DNA of 64,000 bases from Heliocidaris erythrogramma (GCA_025617745.1 CM046870.1:24223501-24287500), one strand, 5' to 3'. Positions 48,206-59,489 are shown, counted from the stretch's first letter. The notes: generated from the letters alone by a model not told the origin. Translations and numbers: made by a program.

Positions 48206-49490
48206 CAGTGGAACCTCTTTATAACAAACTTCTTCGGACCAAGGATATCACCTCTATATATCGAAACCTTGTTATATCAGGGCTAAAAAACAATAGAATA
48301 CAAGGTCAATGCAAAGCGTAGCATCCCCTCGCCAGGTACAAATGGCCTATATACGTCCGAACAAGTAAACTCCATTAGACTATACTATTATAATACTAGG
48401 CAAGGAAGCTACTAATACCTAGGGATTGGATGTACAGAAAGTTTACTACTTTATGGAATGACCCATGAGAAGATCTGAAAATGAACTCTCATGTACATGT
48501 AATTAGCCATTTTTGCATATTTAATAAGCTGTAACCTTTGACTTACATAATCAACATTATGTAAACCCCATTCTTGCATATAATTAACTGTGAGGTTTGA
48601 CCTTTGACCTACATACTCAAAGATCGCACTTAGGCTATATCTTCATACCTTGTACCTTACCAAATTGCATTAAAATCTAACATATCGAACAGAAACCACA
48701 TTTTTTCGTATACATACAGTAATTAGCTAATTTTGCATATTTAATAAGCTATGACCTTTGACTTTTGACCTACATGTACATACTCCGAAATCAAACTTAG
48801 GCTGTATTTTGATACCATGTACCTTCATACCAAATTTCATTAAAATCTGCCAAACATTACTAAAGTTGTCAAACAGAAACCACATTTATGCTTACATAAT
48901 TAGCTATTTTTACATATTTAATGAGCTATGACATACTCAAGATCGAACTTAGGCTAAATCTTCATACCATGTACATTCTTATTAAATTTCACTAAAATCT
49001 GTCTAACATTACTAAAGTTATTGAACGAAACATTTTTCGGATTTTTGCATACTAATGAGCTATGACCTTTGACCTACATACGCCGTAATAGAACTTGGGC
49101 TGTTTCTTGATACCATGTACCTTCATATCAAATTTCATTAAAATCCGTCAAACATTACGTAACTAAAGTTATCGAACAGTAACCACATTTTCGGATTTTC
49201 GCATATATTTTGAGCTATGATCTTTGCCCTTTGATGTACATACTCCAAAATCGAACTTAGGCTGTATTTTGATACCATTACCTTCATATCAAATTTCATT
49301 AAAATCTGTCAAATAATACCAAAGTTATCAAACGGAAACCAATTTGTTATGGACGGACGGCAGCGTTACTATCCCCTCCGACTTACATGTAGTTGGCAAG
49401 GGGATGACAAAGAAATGCGACCAGCAAAATGACCTTGTTATAACAAGAGTTTGTTATAACAGTGTTCTTTTTAACAAGGTTCCACAAATG
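48206..49490. mobile_element. pogo/Tigger-like MITE, copy 2, split by another element
   Basis: TA-flanked. Left end CAGTGGAACCTCTTTATAAC. The right end carries GTTATAACAGTGTTCTTTTT and GTTCCACAAATG before TA. The intact copy at 50754-50922 is only 169 bases; here a 1.1-kb element lies between the halves. Confidence 0.75.
48317..49407. mobile_element. Repeat-filled element inserted in the MITE
   Basis: Flanked by CAAAG on both sides (48312-48316 and 49408-49412). Ends GCATCCCCTCGCCA and (inverse) TCATCCCCTTGCCA. The interior is about five tandem units of 145-175 bases, each with GAACTTAGGCTGTATTTTGA, ACCATGTACCTTCATA and a TGACCTTTGACCTAC motif. Near its right end it contains GGACGGACGGCAG. 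Superfamily not assigned. Confidence 0.7.
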
Positions 49491-49754
49491 TACCAAAAAT
49501 TAAGAATCTGTTAATTAAGAATATATGTGGGCTTGACGTTTCCATGATATACAATATGAGAGTTTGGAGAAAAGAAAGAAAACAAAAACTAAAGGATATT
49601 GCAATATTGTAATTTGCTTGTTTTATTAACAGATAAATGTACAAAAATAATTATATTGATCATCTTATATACACTGTATTTCACCTTTAAACGCCTAATT
49701 ATGTGAATATATAAACCCATACCCAAGGCAGGTGAGAAAAAAATCAAAGTCCTC

Positions 49755-50620
49755 TTTTTCTTTCATCATGAAATTTTGATGACACACCTTGTGTTCAATC
49801 TCCTATTTCTCTAATATTCATGATGGTAAAAATTAAAGAGAATTGTCCTGTGTTGATATCTCCATTCTACCTCCATGAAATTTTGATGACACACCCTGTA
49901 ATGTCCCACATATTTCACTACTTTCCATTGATGGTAATAAATAAAATGTAATGTCCTTCCTTTCCTCATGAACTGTTTTTTATGGCACACCATGTAGTCA
50001 ATATCATTCATACTTCACTATAATTGAGTTTAAGATGGTAACACACAAAAAGCATAGTCCTCGATCTCTATTCTCTCTCCACGAAATATTGATGACACAC
50101 CTTGTAGTCAATGTCCCTCATATTTCACTCCTTTCTATTCATGATGGTTAAAAGCAATGGCCTCACACATATATCATTTATATCTTCATGAAATTCTGGT
50201 GACACACCTTGTAGTCTCTCTTCATAATCATGCTTTCATGATGGTAATAAATATAAGCAATATCCTCATCTTCATGAAATTTGATGACACACCCTGTAGT
50301 CAATACCCTTCATGATTATTGAATAAAAAGTTAAGTCCTCTGCCATCGCTCTTCTTTCGTCAGGAAATATTGATGACACACCTTGTAGTCACTTTGATAT
50401 ATTCATGATGGTAATAAATAAAAATTGTATTCCTCTTTTCTTTCATCATAAAATATTGATGACATATTAGTTCATCTCCTTTCATACATACATGTGTATA
50501 TCACTATATTCTTTTTCTTTATTCAAGTTCATATTTTAAAACATAGTCCTTTGTTATCTGTCTTCCTTCTCCAGAAAATGTTGTTGACACACCTTGTAGT
50601 CTTCTAATGAACCCACATCA
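49755..50620. repeat. Tandem repeat, ~80-115-bp units
   Basis: About nine units, each with ATGAAATTTTGATGACACACC, a TTGTAGTC sequence, and TTCATGATGGTAATAA. Starts near 49762, 49873, 49968, 50080, 50193, 50270, 50355, 50447, 50570. Diverged; AT-rich; non-coding. Confidence 0.75.
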
Positions 50621-50753
50621 AATCGTCCTGAAATGTCATATACAAAGACTGGCATCCTAGGAGAAAATGACAAAAAAACACGACATGTCTCACTATGAGT
50701 TACAATGATCTCACAAGACAAATATTCTTCAACTAATTTTCAGGAAATAGGTA

Positions 50754-50922
50754 CAGTGGAACCTCGTTATAACAGACTCCTTGGGACCATTGAAATTACC
50801 TCTTTATATCGAAACCTCGTTATATCAGGAGTAGATAAAACAGAATATAAAGAAGCAGGACCCGAAAAGTTACCTTGTTATGAGTTTGTTATAACAGTGT
50901 TCTTTATAACAAGGTTTGACTG
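50754..50922. mobile_element. pogo/Tigger-like MITE, copy 3 (intact)
   Basis: 169 bases between TA (50752-50753, 50923-50924). Termini CAGTGGAACCTCGTTATAAC and CAGTCAAACCTTGTTATAAA. No coding. Confidence 0.8.
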
Positions 50923-51059
50923 TACTCTGGTTTGGAGCCTCCTAAATTCCTTCCTATGTTTAAAGAAAGCACATTTGTACCTTTCGGAGGCTACAGAAAT
51001 AAAGGCAAAATCATTGACTCCCGTTATTCCATAAATATGTTACAAAAAAAAAATCTATG

Positions 51060-52290
51060 AAAAGCATCACAACTATGATGGACCCCTCCATACAATATCT
51101 GAAAAGAAATCGGTCCGCAAATGTGTCTTACAGAGTGCATGCAAGACAGCAACCAAAATATGACATTTGACCCTATAATAAGCGGAACACTGGGGGCAGC
51201 ATCAGCAAACACTATAGATGTGTAGATTTCACTAAGACACACCTCCATATAAAATTTCAAAGAAATCTGTTAAGAAATGTGACAGTTAGAGCGCACAAAG
51301 ACATATGACCTTTGACCCAATAAATGACGGAACAATGATGGCAGCATTATCAGAGTATACATTTGTAGATTGTACCAAGATACATCTCCATACAAAATTT
51401 AAAAGAAATCCATCCAGCAATGTGGCCTGCAGAGTGCACTTATGCCATCCTCCAAAGTATGACCTTTGACCCTGTCAAAGACTGGACACTGGTGGCAGCA
51501 TCACCAAAAACTATAGGTGCGTAGACTTTACCAAGATACATTTCCATACAAAATTTGAAAGTTGTCAAGAAATGCAGAAGAGTGCACGAAATGGACATAT
51601 GACCTTTGACCCTATAAAGGACGGAACAATGAGGGCAGCATTACCAAAAAGTTAAGATGTGTAGATTATACCAAGATACATCTCCGTACAAAATTTGTAA
51701 GAAATCCATCCAGAAATGTGGCCTGCAGAGTGCACTCACGCCATCCTCCGAAGTATGACCTCTGACCCTATAAAAGACAGGACTGGTGGCAGCATCACCA
51801 AAAACTATAGGCTGTTAGATTACACCAAGAGACACCTTCATGCAAAATTTGAACGAAATCCGTGGAGAAATGTTGACCGCGAGAGCGCACACAAGAGTAC
51901 ACACAAGATCTATCAAAATATGACCTTTGACCCTATAAAAGACGCAACACTGGACGCAGCATCACCAAAATCTATAGGGTTCTAGATTATACCAAGAGAC
52001 ACCTTCATGCAAAATTTGAACAAAATCCGTTAAGAAATGTGACCGCTAGAGCACACACAATCTATCAACAAAAATATGGCCTTTTATCCTATAACAGACG
52101 GAACACTGGGGGCAGCGTCACCAAAATTGGGTTCTAGATTATACCTAGATACATGTTCACCTCCATACAAAATTTGAAAGAAATCCGTCAAGGAATGTGG
52201 CAGTTTAACTTTAAGCGCTCACAAGCGTGATGCGGCGGCGGCGGAACGCTGCTGAATCTGAAGTATTCTCCGGCATTCTGCCGGGGGATA
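51060..52290. repeat. Tandem repeat, ~150-bp units, with DR1-like sites
   Basis: Seven units with period about 140-165, each containing TATGACCTTTGACCCTATAA (variants), GGCAGCATCACCAAAAACTA, GTGTAGATT.(T/A)ACCAAGA and CATACAAAATTTGAAAGAAA. The array ends in GCGGCGGCGG and CCGGCATTCTGCCGGGGGAT. Frames in it are spurious. Confidence 0.8.
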
Positions 52291-52966
52291 CAATTATGTT
52301 CTTTAAAGAAAAATATGTATTGAATGGGTGTTATACCACAGTCACACCGCCAAACCGACCCCACCTCGACTCCAAACTCTTAGATTCTTAGCCATTGGCG
52401 ACAACGTAATTTTTTGTTTGGTCTGTTGTCGGTCTGGCGTCGCTCTTGTTGGTGTGACTGTGGTTTTAATCAGAATGGATACTGGTAATAAAGATTACCT
52501 GGAGTAAAGATACTTGATATAGTTTCCTGTTGCATCTCTTTCTTTCATTGGCCTATCCTGTCAAAGTAGAAGGAAGCAGAAAATACCATCATATTTGTAA
52601 TTTCTGTGAGATAAAAGGGTTCAATGGCATGGTCAGGATATATTTCCTCTAGCTTGCTTTTAAATATATTTGACGAGCAATCTAATATTCTACACTGAAG
52701 TGCATGTTGAGAGGAATATACAGCCCTGGAAAATATTATTAGACCAGCTCCATTTGAGAGCATATAAGGAATGTTGAATCTATTATTTATGGAACTCGGA
52801 AAATGATTATCAAAAGCTAATTCATGACTGATGAACATTTCAGGACTCTTCAGGACAATTTCCCCTATGACAATTACCCCAGGACAATTACATGTACCAC
52901 TAGGACGACTTAGTCAGGACAAATTTCCCCAGGCAATTTACCCCCTCCCCCATTCCCCTATGAAAA

Positions 52967-53099
52967 CTGGTTTTCATCAAATTTTTCGTCAGTGATTTTT
53001 ACCGACAAATTTGCTCTCAGCCAATCAGATGCAAAGATTGCAGTAGCTTATGACAGTTGTCTGTAAAAATCACTAACAAAACACTTGATGAAACGCTCC
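52967..53099. mobile_element. Palindromic MITE (GTTTCATCAA family)
   Basis: GGTTTTCATCAAATTTTTCG and CAGTGATTTTTACCGACAA at the left pair with TTGTCTGTAAAAATCACT and CTTGATGAAACG at the right. Contains GCCAATCAGATGCAAAG, as in 35706-35867. Flanked by GACAATTACCCC-type repeats (52845-52950, 53095-53150). Confidence 0.65.
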
Positions 53100-53524
53100 C
53101 CTGATAAGACCATGTCCCAGAGGGGGATTGTCTAGAGTTAATTGTCTTGGTCTGTGCAATATGGCCTACTCATTTATCTTTTAATACTACTTGAAATGAC
53201 ATGAATATAAAAGACAAGACAAAATTAAAGTCATCAAACAAGAAATTATTCTTGCAGCATGAACGGGCCGCGGTGAGGAGAAAAAAATGCCACGTCTTGT
53301 GGACAACGTGCCAAGAGGCATTGCTGCTACCATCAAACATGTCAAATGTAGCAATTTCTCTCAAAGAAGTTGCCCTAGGGGTAATTACACAGGAGTTAAC
53401 TGTAATAGGGGATCATAGTTATTGCAGGGAGTCATTGATTTGGAGAGCTTGCGAAGCCGAAATTGTTTTTAAAGTTCTATCACTGATGAAGCCACCACCT
53501 CCCATATAGACCTTTATAAGTAGC

Positions 53525-54246
53525 TGGGGGTGTTTCGTAAAGCTATTCGTAAAGTTACGCATGACTTTACGAATGACTTGAATATGAAGTGCCAGATAGG
53601 ATGCCCCAAGTTTTTCCTGATGTTTTAACAAAGTGTGACAACCTCACTTTAAAAAATGGCAAAATATATATGTTGCATTAACCCTTTCAAGAGAACTGAC
53701 CACATTTTGTGGTTTGGCTTTATAATTTTTGATTCAGATCTCTAAAAAACATACCAGATGAATGAGTAGAAAAAAAAAATTCTGCACATACTATGTCCCT
53801 TTTTGTTGCATGTCCATATTGCATTTGAAGCCAGGAATTTGAAAAAACGAGAATAAGCTTTAAAATCCTTAAATTGGCAACAAAATTAGAGGTTCAAAAT
53901 CATTGTTTTTCATCAAAATTGGCAATTTTTTCAACTAATCAACAAAATATCTAACCATGTATATTGTTTCAAAGATATTACACCTATGTTAACCATGTAG
54001 CACTAAAAGAAAAATATTATTGTTGCCAATTTGAAGAACAAAATGTGATCAATTTAGCCCTTAAATAATTCCTGTCCTGAAAGGGTTAAAAATGTTTGTT
54101 ATGGTAAGAATGTTAATCTACATCTGCACTTCAGCTTTAGTTGATGCAGTTAAAAACGACTGAGCATCCCATTTGGGCTTGTCATATTTAAGTCCTTCGT
54201 AAAGTCATGTGTAACTTTATGAACAGCTTTATGAAACAGGGCCCTG
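53525..54246. mobile_element. Palindromic MITE interrupted by a piggyBac-like MITE
   Basis: The left arm 53531-53579 (GTTTCGTAAAGCTATTCG, then AAGTTACGCATGACTTTACG) pairs with the right arm 54190-54238 (complement of GTTTCATAAAGCTGTTCA, then AAGTTACACATGACTTTACG). The inner segment 53682-54085 is a separate insertion. Confidence 0.75.
53682..54085. mobile_element. piggyBac-like MITE, TTAA flanked
   Basis: 404 bases between TTAA 53678-53681 and TTAA 54086-54089. Termini CCCTTTCAAGAGAACTGACC and (inverse) CCCTTTCAGGACAGGAATTA. Full-length relative at 18262-18668. Confidence 0.82.
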
Positions 54247-54622
54247 GTCTATTAATTTGTTCCAGGGCTGTATATGGGGAATTATTAAAAAAAACTGTTA
54301 GATCTTGCTCGGATGACATCTGTATGTGCATGCCTTAAGCTTGAGAGAAAAAAAAAAGCATTGCATAATATTGTGCATTGTGAACGAGTAATATGTTTAT
54401 CATGACGTCATTCAAACGGGTTTACAAATGATCGTGCGTCTATGCTTCCCCAGAGACCATCTGGAGAAACGACGATCGTAAATGTACCTATTTGTGCGTT
54501 TACGATCGGCGATTATACAAAATTGAGACGCAACCATCTTTTGAACTAAACGTGTAACAAAAGCCTCATTCTGGCCTGAAAAAGGTGAGCATAAACGCAC
54601 TCTAAGTCTAATAAACACTTAC

Positions 54623-54685
54623 CTCTGAAAGGAAACAATCCAAAAGGCTTAAACTTTGCTGGGAGAACATGTAGAAGCATGGGCA
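54623..54685 (-). CDS. Nucleotidyltransferase exon 6 (last one found)
   Basis: 21 codons, CPCFYMFSQQSLSLLDCFL then SE. Acceptor CCCACAG, donor GTAAGT, so at least one more exon is expected. Directly downstream lie intron and the transposon nest. Confidence 0.85.
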
Positions 54686-57600
54686 CTGTGGGAGACAATT
54701 GCAATACAAGATTAACTTTTTAAAACAATACACAGATGGTGAAATGTAAAGTCATGGTGAAAGCAATTTTTTTGTTATACTGTATCATACCCATTATTGG
54801 AATAATTTATCTTGAATTAAAATTTCAAGAAAGATATAAAAGAAATATAGCAAGTGCATACAGGCAGGATAAGAATATCAAGCAGTGAGGCACAGTGGTC
54901 AACTACCCAATGCCTTTCGGTTTTGCTTGTTACTCGCTGACCTCTACAATGACATGGGGCGTTGTCACTACTTGTTGATTGCTCATGATAAACCCAGCCC
55001 CAATTAATAGGGTATTGTGTGATACAATGTTCATCTGGGTGACGGAACCTGATTCTTCATGCAGTTTTAATTCAAAATGATGCCAAAATTTTCATTTCGC
55101 TTTATAACATTTCATTATATGACATTCAGACTAGAAGATAATTACGTATTGTCGAGCTGTACAGTTATCGTACAGAACGTGATATAACTTTGCTCATCTG
55201 AAAGAGGAAAGGGGGGCTAAATGACTCACAGCTCTCCTTGAGGGTGTGTCTTCTGGGCTGGGTTTTTCCAGGAATCCTGTGACCTTCATCTCATCATTGA
55301 CCTCTAGAATACCTCGCTTTACAACCTCTGAAATGTAACAAGAATCATCGAAGTATAACTAGGCATGTATCTAGAAGGTCAAGTATTTCTTTGAAGAATG
55401 TACTGTATATATGCCATATATTTTGCGGGGGTTTTATTTTCGGGAATCGCGAGTGGGTCGCAAATTGAACGCATGCTAAAATATTGCCAACATAATTAGT
55501 CAGTTGAATTTGCTGTCTCCTGGCCAGAAATTCACCACTTTGCTTTTGCAAAAGTACATCATCATTGCTGTTTGTAGATTTGAGAATTTCCCGATCGTGA
55601 AGTCAACCACTCGGCAATTAGTCTGGTTAGTCCTTTTCCCGGAAATTGATGGCGTATACAGGATGCATGTTGCTCCCTCAATTTTTCTCTGGCTTTCATT
55701 TCTCAAAGACATAGCAGGATCCTGCACTAAATTTTCTCCACAAGGGTCCATAATGAGTAAAATATGGCCTTTTGACATCCCAGGGAGGGTGGTTTGGGAG
55801 GACCAGAACAATTTTGGAAATTGGAAAGTAGGCATAGGATTTATTACCCTTGTCCAGTAACCTTGTTTTGGGAATCTACACATGGTTTTCATTTCCTGAT
55901 ATTCCTCACCCATGGTATCAACACCAAGGGTGTTATGTACTGGCAAGAAGGCTGGGTATAGGTACAGTGTTGAGTCCAATGTGAAAGTTAGGAATTCTGT
56001 TAGTGTATTAAAGGAAGCCATTGGGTGATTTCAGGTATGGTGTTCATGTTGGTGTTGGTGTTGAGAGCGTGAATCAGGCTGCTGAAACTAGCTCCAACAC
56101 CCAATAAGGGTTTACAAGAATGATACCAATCATGTTATTGATAGCTAAACACCGAGTTACGTCAATCCCAGCATCAGCCTCATTTTAAGTTCGGTGTTGT
56201 GGCTGGTGCTACTATTGCCCCAACACCAACACCAGCTTTCAACACTGAACTTGAATTTACCCATTGTCGCCAGAGCATGTGTCACATAACTTGACACTCA
56301 CCTTCATGGGGAACATGGTTGGAGACTACCAGGCTGGCATCGGGGAAGATTTCTTTCCTCTGCCGGTAGGAAGCAAGGAAATCTGTAAGGGAGAAGTCGT
56401 CAAAAAAGAGGGTATCCCTACAGAGACAAAGCACAGCGAAAAATATAAATGAATGGTCAATAACTTTGCAAAAATGCTATTTCTTTTAATGATGATGATG
56501 GTGATAACGGTGGTGGTAATGGTGGTAATGGTGGTGGTAATGGTGGTGGTGATGATGAAGATGATGGTGGTGGTGGTGGTGGTTGCGATGGTGGTGGTAA
56601 TGATGAAGATGATGGTGGTGGTAATGATGATGATGATGGTGGTGGTGATAATGATGATGATGATGAGGATGATGATGGTGGTGGTGGCAATGATGATGAT
56701 GATGGTGGTGGTGATGATGATAGCTAGTGATGGTGATGATGATGGTGGTGGTAATGAGGGTGGTGGTAATGAGGGTGGTGGTGATGATGGTGGTGGGGTG
56801 GCAATGTTGGTGGTGATGATGGTGGTGGTGGTGGTGATAATGAGGGTGGTGGTGGTGGTGGTGATGAGGGTGGTGGTGATGATTATGATAGTGGTGGTGA
56901 TGATGATGGTGGTGGTGGTGGTGGTGATGATGATGATGGTGGTGGCAATGGTGGTGGCAATGGAGGTGGTGGTGATGGTGGTGGTGGTGATGATCGTGGT
57001 GGTGATGGTGGTGGTGGTAGTGATAATGATCATAATGATGATGGTGGTTGTGATGATCTACTGACAAGTATCTTCTGCTTTTATTTAGAGTGCTTTTTCT
57101 TAACTCAAAACTGCACTCTCTTTACATAAGAAATACTTTGGATATAGGATATCAGCACAGAACCCCCAAAATTCTCAAAGAAACTCTCCTCAATGACACC
57201 CAAAGATTTCTTGTTAACAGTGCTCCAAGAAAACTTGAATAGGACAATGTCCGTCTAGCTTGGTTTTGCTGCTTGCCAGAAATTTATAAGCATTAAATGG
57301 GAATTCCAATGAATCGGGTGTAAGCAAACTGTGACTCATTGTGCATAGGATTGAGTATCTTTATTCCATTGCCTCCTGGAGCCGTACATGGGCACTGAAA
57401 AAAGCCTGTGAGAATGACAGAATTCACAATCAATAGGTTAACAGTGACCCACCCTCCTATCACAAGTACATCATCATCAATGTTGCCCTCTTTCACAGCC
57501 AGCTGGATGCACGCCACAGCTCCAATTCTATCCTGCATGAATAACGAAATAAAGAAATTTATGAATTTTTGAAGTTGTTATCATTCAAACACAAATTGGG

Positions 57601-59335
57601 AACTCTGTGACGTACTCTATTGCGGGCTCCTCTCCCATTTGATCCTTTCAAAGCATATAGTGAAATGATTACATCTTGGGTGCATGTATAGTAAACTATT
57701 TATTACAGAAAATGGACATTTATGATTTATTTTTTACAGTATAGGGCAAATGGGAGAGGAGCTGCAAGATACGTCACAGAGTAGCCAATTTGTGTTTGAT
57801 TGATTACAACTTCAAAACTTCATAATTTTTTATTTTTACTAAAACTTTCATTTATCCGTTTCTTTAATTTTTCTGCTTCTTTTAAAACCTAGTTGATATC
57901 AGGCTGGACTTCCCCTTCAATAAGTTAGTTGATTTAACTTGAGGGTAAATTCAAAATGGAAATAAAATAAATATACTTTTGGCTGGGTTACTACTCCTGT
58001 CTCGAGACCCTCGACACAGAAGTGTTGATGAAATTGGCCTAATGGCAGGTTCCTGGATCTCTGTAGAACAAGCATCAAAAGATGACTCACTCACATCATT
58101 ACAGGTAGTACCGTCGGATATCAGCTGGACTTGTTCCCAATTACTGGCCCAGGATTCAAACTGTTTCTTGTAGAAATCGTTTGTCTGAAAACAGAACATG
58201 CCAAATTACAATAAGAATAATGCAGGGCTTTTGGGCAGTACTAAATAAGAATGTTTACAAACAAGCTCTTGAAATTGTGCACTCATCAAGGTTCATATTC
58301 TAATTTCTGGTTCCAAAAGAGGAAAAAATGAAGTAGATACAAAAATTTAGATTAAAAGCAATTTACCTTTAGTTAGAGGTGAATTATATATTTTTTTTTA
58401 TAAGGAAGTAGTTTCTGAAAGCATAACTTTCATTCAGACTTTGTTGGCTAACTTTCAGACAAAGTTAGTCTATGGAAATCTCTGTAGCCAAAGACAGAAT
58501 CAAGTCATCTTTAAAGAGAAGGTTTAGTTCTGGGAAAGGTAAAAATTAATTTGTGAGCTTTCTCATTCTTTTTATGTTAGTTTGGAACATTATCATAGTA
58601 GAAATGTCCCTGAACAGGATTCCTTTTCAAATGCCCTCACCGAGTAATTCCAATACCTTACAGCATACACCAATTCTTCATGTGCTATTATATAATCAAC
58701 GTTCCCAATTGCTTTGAGACAATTTGTTTTACATGTACAATTCAATATCATGACCAAAACTCAACTTTGCCTAGGAAATGTAATATATTGATCTTCATTA
58801 CAATATAATCATGATCTAACTTCCATTTTGGGGGCAGGGTTTCCACAGAAATTTGAGTACCAAATTCTATGACTTTCCACGAACAGATAAGTACCATTTT
58901 GGTATGGGCTGCGGCATCCAAGCGGCGTGTGAATACCATGCAGCGATATACGTTTGTGATGGAAGGCTGCCATAGCGACAAACGGCCCACACCCATGATC
59001 AATTTTCCATGACTTTGGGTGAATTTTGTTCCATTTCCATGACTTTCCAGGTTTATCCATGACCGTGGAAACCCTGTACTTGGCATCTTAATACTAGGGG
59101 AATTCTTTAGCTAACAGAATATGATAGAATATGATATTACCACAACAAAGACAGAATCAGTGACAACCACATCCTGTCTCAAAGCCTGCATCCAGTGTGA
59201 TATGAGAGGCCTGGTTCCTATGGGAACCAGAGGTTTGGGGAGACCAGTGAGATGGGAGAAGTTCCCAGAGGTGTCTTGGCTGATGCCTCGCTGGAGACGT
59301 GTGCCATACCCAGCGGCAAGGATGATCACCTTCAT
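54623..59335 (-). CDS. Sugar-phosphate nucleotidyltransferase-like protein (6 exons, 3' end missing)
   Basis: Probable cytosolic enzyme that makes NDP-sugars from a sugar-1-phosphate and NTP. Exons in order: 59335-59141, 58184-58095, 57532-57453, 56417-56302, 55327-55230, 54685-54623. Sites are GT-AG and phases agree, giving 214 residues. Motifs: LAAGYGTRL near the N-terminus (nucleotide-binding loop), LPKPLVPIG (PKP lysine), LVIGGDTLFFDDFSLTDFL (metal-binding GD), VTGFLEKPSPED (EKP), and CPCFYMFS. An in-frame TAA lies 24 bases before the ATG at 59335, fixing the start. The fold is the NTP_transferase (RfbA/GMPP-like) family; the exact sugar is not determinable. The last visible exon ends at a good GTAAGT donor, but no further exon was found down to 52.5 kb. 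Confidence 0.9.
55230..55327 (-). CDS. Nucleotidyltransferase exon 5
   Basis: Encodes EVVKRGILEVNDEMKVTGFL then EKPSPEDTPSRRA, with the sugar-binding EKP motif. Acceptor ATTTCAG, donor GTGAGT, phase 0. Confidence 0.92.
55500..56021 (-). other. Unassigned open frame in a nucleotidyltransferase intron
   Basis: 173 codons on the gene's strand between exons 4 and 5, with no stop and no recognised domain (for example KGHILLIMDPCGENLVQDPA). An overlapping + strand frame of 118 codons makes the coding strand uncertain. It could be a fossil transposon piece or chance. If retained in mRNA it would not continue in the enzyme's frame to exon 5. Confidence 0.2.
56302..56417 (-). CDS. Nucleotidyltransferase exon 4
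   Basis: Encodes DTLFFDDFSLTDFLASYRQR then KEIFPDASLVVSNHVPHE. Acceptor CTGTAG, donor GTGAGT, ends in phase 1. Confidence 0.92.
56470..57055. repeat. GGT/GAT (GGTGATGATGGT) microsatellite, ~590 bp
   Basis: Imperfect trinucleotide array of GGT and GAT in a nucleotidyltransferase intron, only 50 bases before exon 4. It is open in several frames on both strands purely by composition (poly-Met/Val, His, Thr/Ile or Pro/Ser), so no protein is inferred. Confidence 0.92.
57453..57532 (-). CDS. Nucleotidyltransferase exon 3
   Basis: Encodes DRIGAVACIQLAVKEGNIDD then DVLVIGG. Acceptor TTCATGCAG, donor GTGGGT, ends in phase 2; the GGD glycine is split. Confidence 0.9.
57547..57835. mobile_element. Palindromic MITE
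   Basis: The left arm 57560-57640 (AATTTTTGAAGTTGT, AAACACAAATTGGGAACTCT, GTGACGTA, CTCCTCTCCCATTT) pairs with the right arm 57748-57835 in inverse order. No coding. A one-ended copy lies at 39024-39070. Confidence 0.78.
58095..58184 (-). CDS. Nucleotidyltransferase exon 2
   Basis: 30 codons, TNDFYKKQFESWASNWEQVQ then LISDGTTCND. Acceptor TGTTTTCAG, donor GTGAGT, phase 0. Confidence 0.88.
58835..59076. mobile_element. MITE with CAGGGTTTCCAC termini
   Basis: Terminal inverted repeats CAGGGTTTCCACAG and CAGGGTTTCCACGG, with subterminal ATGACTTTCCA repeats. hAT-like termini, but an 8-bp target duplication was not seen. In the first intron of the nucleotidyltransferase. Confidence 0.65.
59141..59335 (-). 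CDS. Nucleotidyltransferase exon 1
   Basis: 65 codons, MKVIILAAGYGTRLQRGI to VVTDSVFVV, donor GTAATA, phase 0. Contains the GxGTRL loop and LPKPLVPIGTRPLI. Confidence 0.92.
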
Positions 59336-59439
59336 GGCTGGTCGCTTAATTTGCCTTTAATTAAAAAAAAAAACAGTTTTAAAACAAGCAACTTTGTTAT
59401 CATCCCACCACAAAGGTTGACCAGATGTCCTTTTACTTA

Positions 59440-59460
59440 GTTTAGTCAACCAATCACGCT
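59440..59460. promoter_or_regulatory. CCAAT-type motif upstream of the nucleotidyltransferase start
   Basis: CAACCAATCACG lies about 115 bases upstream of the ATG (59335, minus strand). A CCAAT box works in either orientation. No TATA box is evident. Weak evidence. Confidence 0.25.
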
Positions 59461-59489
59461 TTTCAAGAAAGCTTATTAATCCAAAGATT

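Larger units (their letters stand above)
52721..54270. mobile_element. TA-flanked Tc1/mariner-like element forming the outer shell of a nest
   Basis: Left end CAGCCCTGGAAAATATTATT(AGACCAG) after TA 52719-52720; right end, read inversely, CAGCCCTGGAACAAATTAAT(AGACCAGG) before TA 54271-54272. Related ends lie at 5394-5603. The interior is mostly other insertions, plus a + strand frame at 53201-53509 that I cannot assign. Confidence 0.65.

Noticed and set aside
53201..53509. 102-codon frame in the transposon nest as a transposase of the outer shell
   Set aside because: No DDE or helix-turn-helix motif recognised, so no function assigned.
56326..57064. Frames of 190-235 codons on both strands in the GGT/GAT array
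   Set aside because: Pure microsatellite composition (Met/Val, His, Thr/Ile, Pro/Ser); open in several frames at once.
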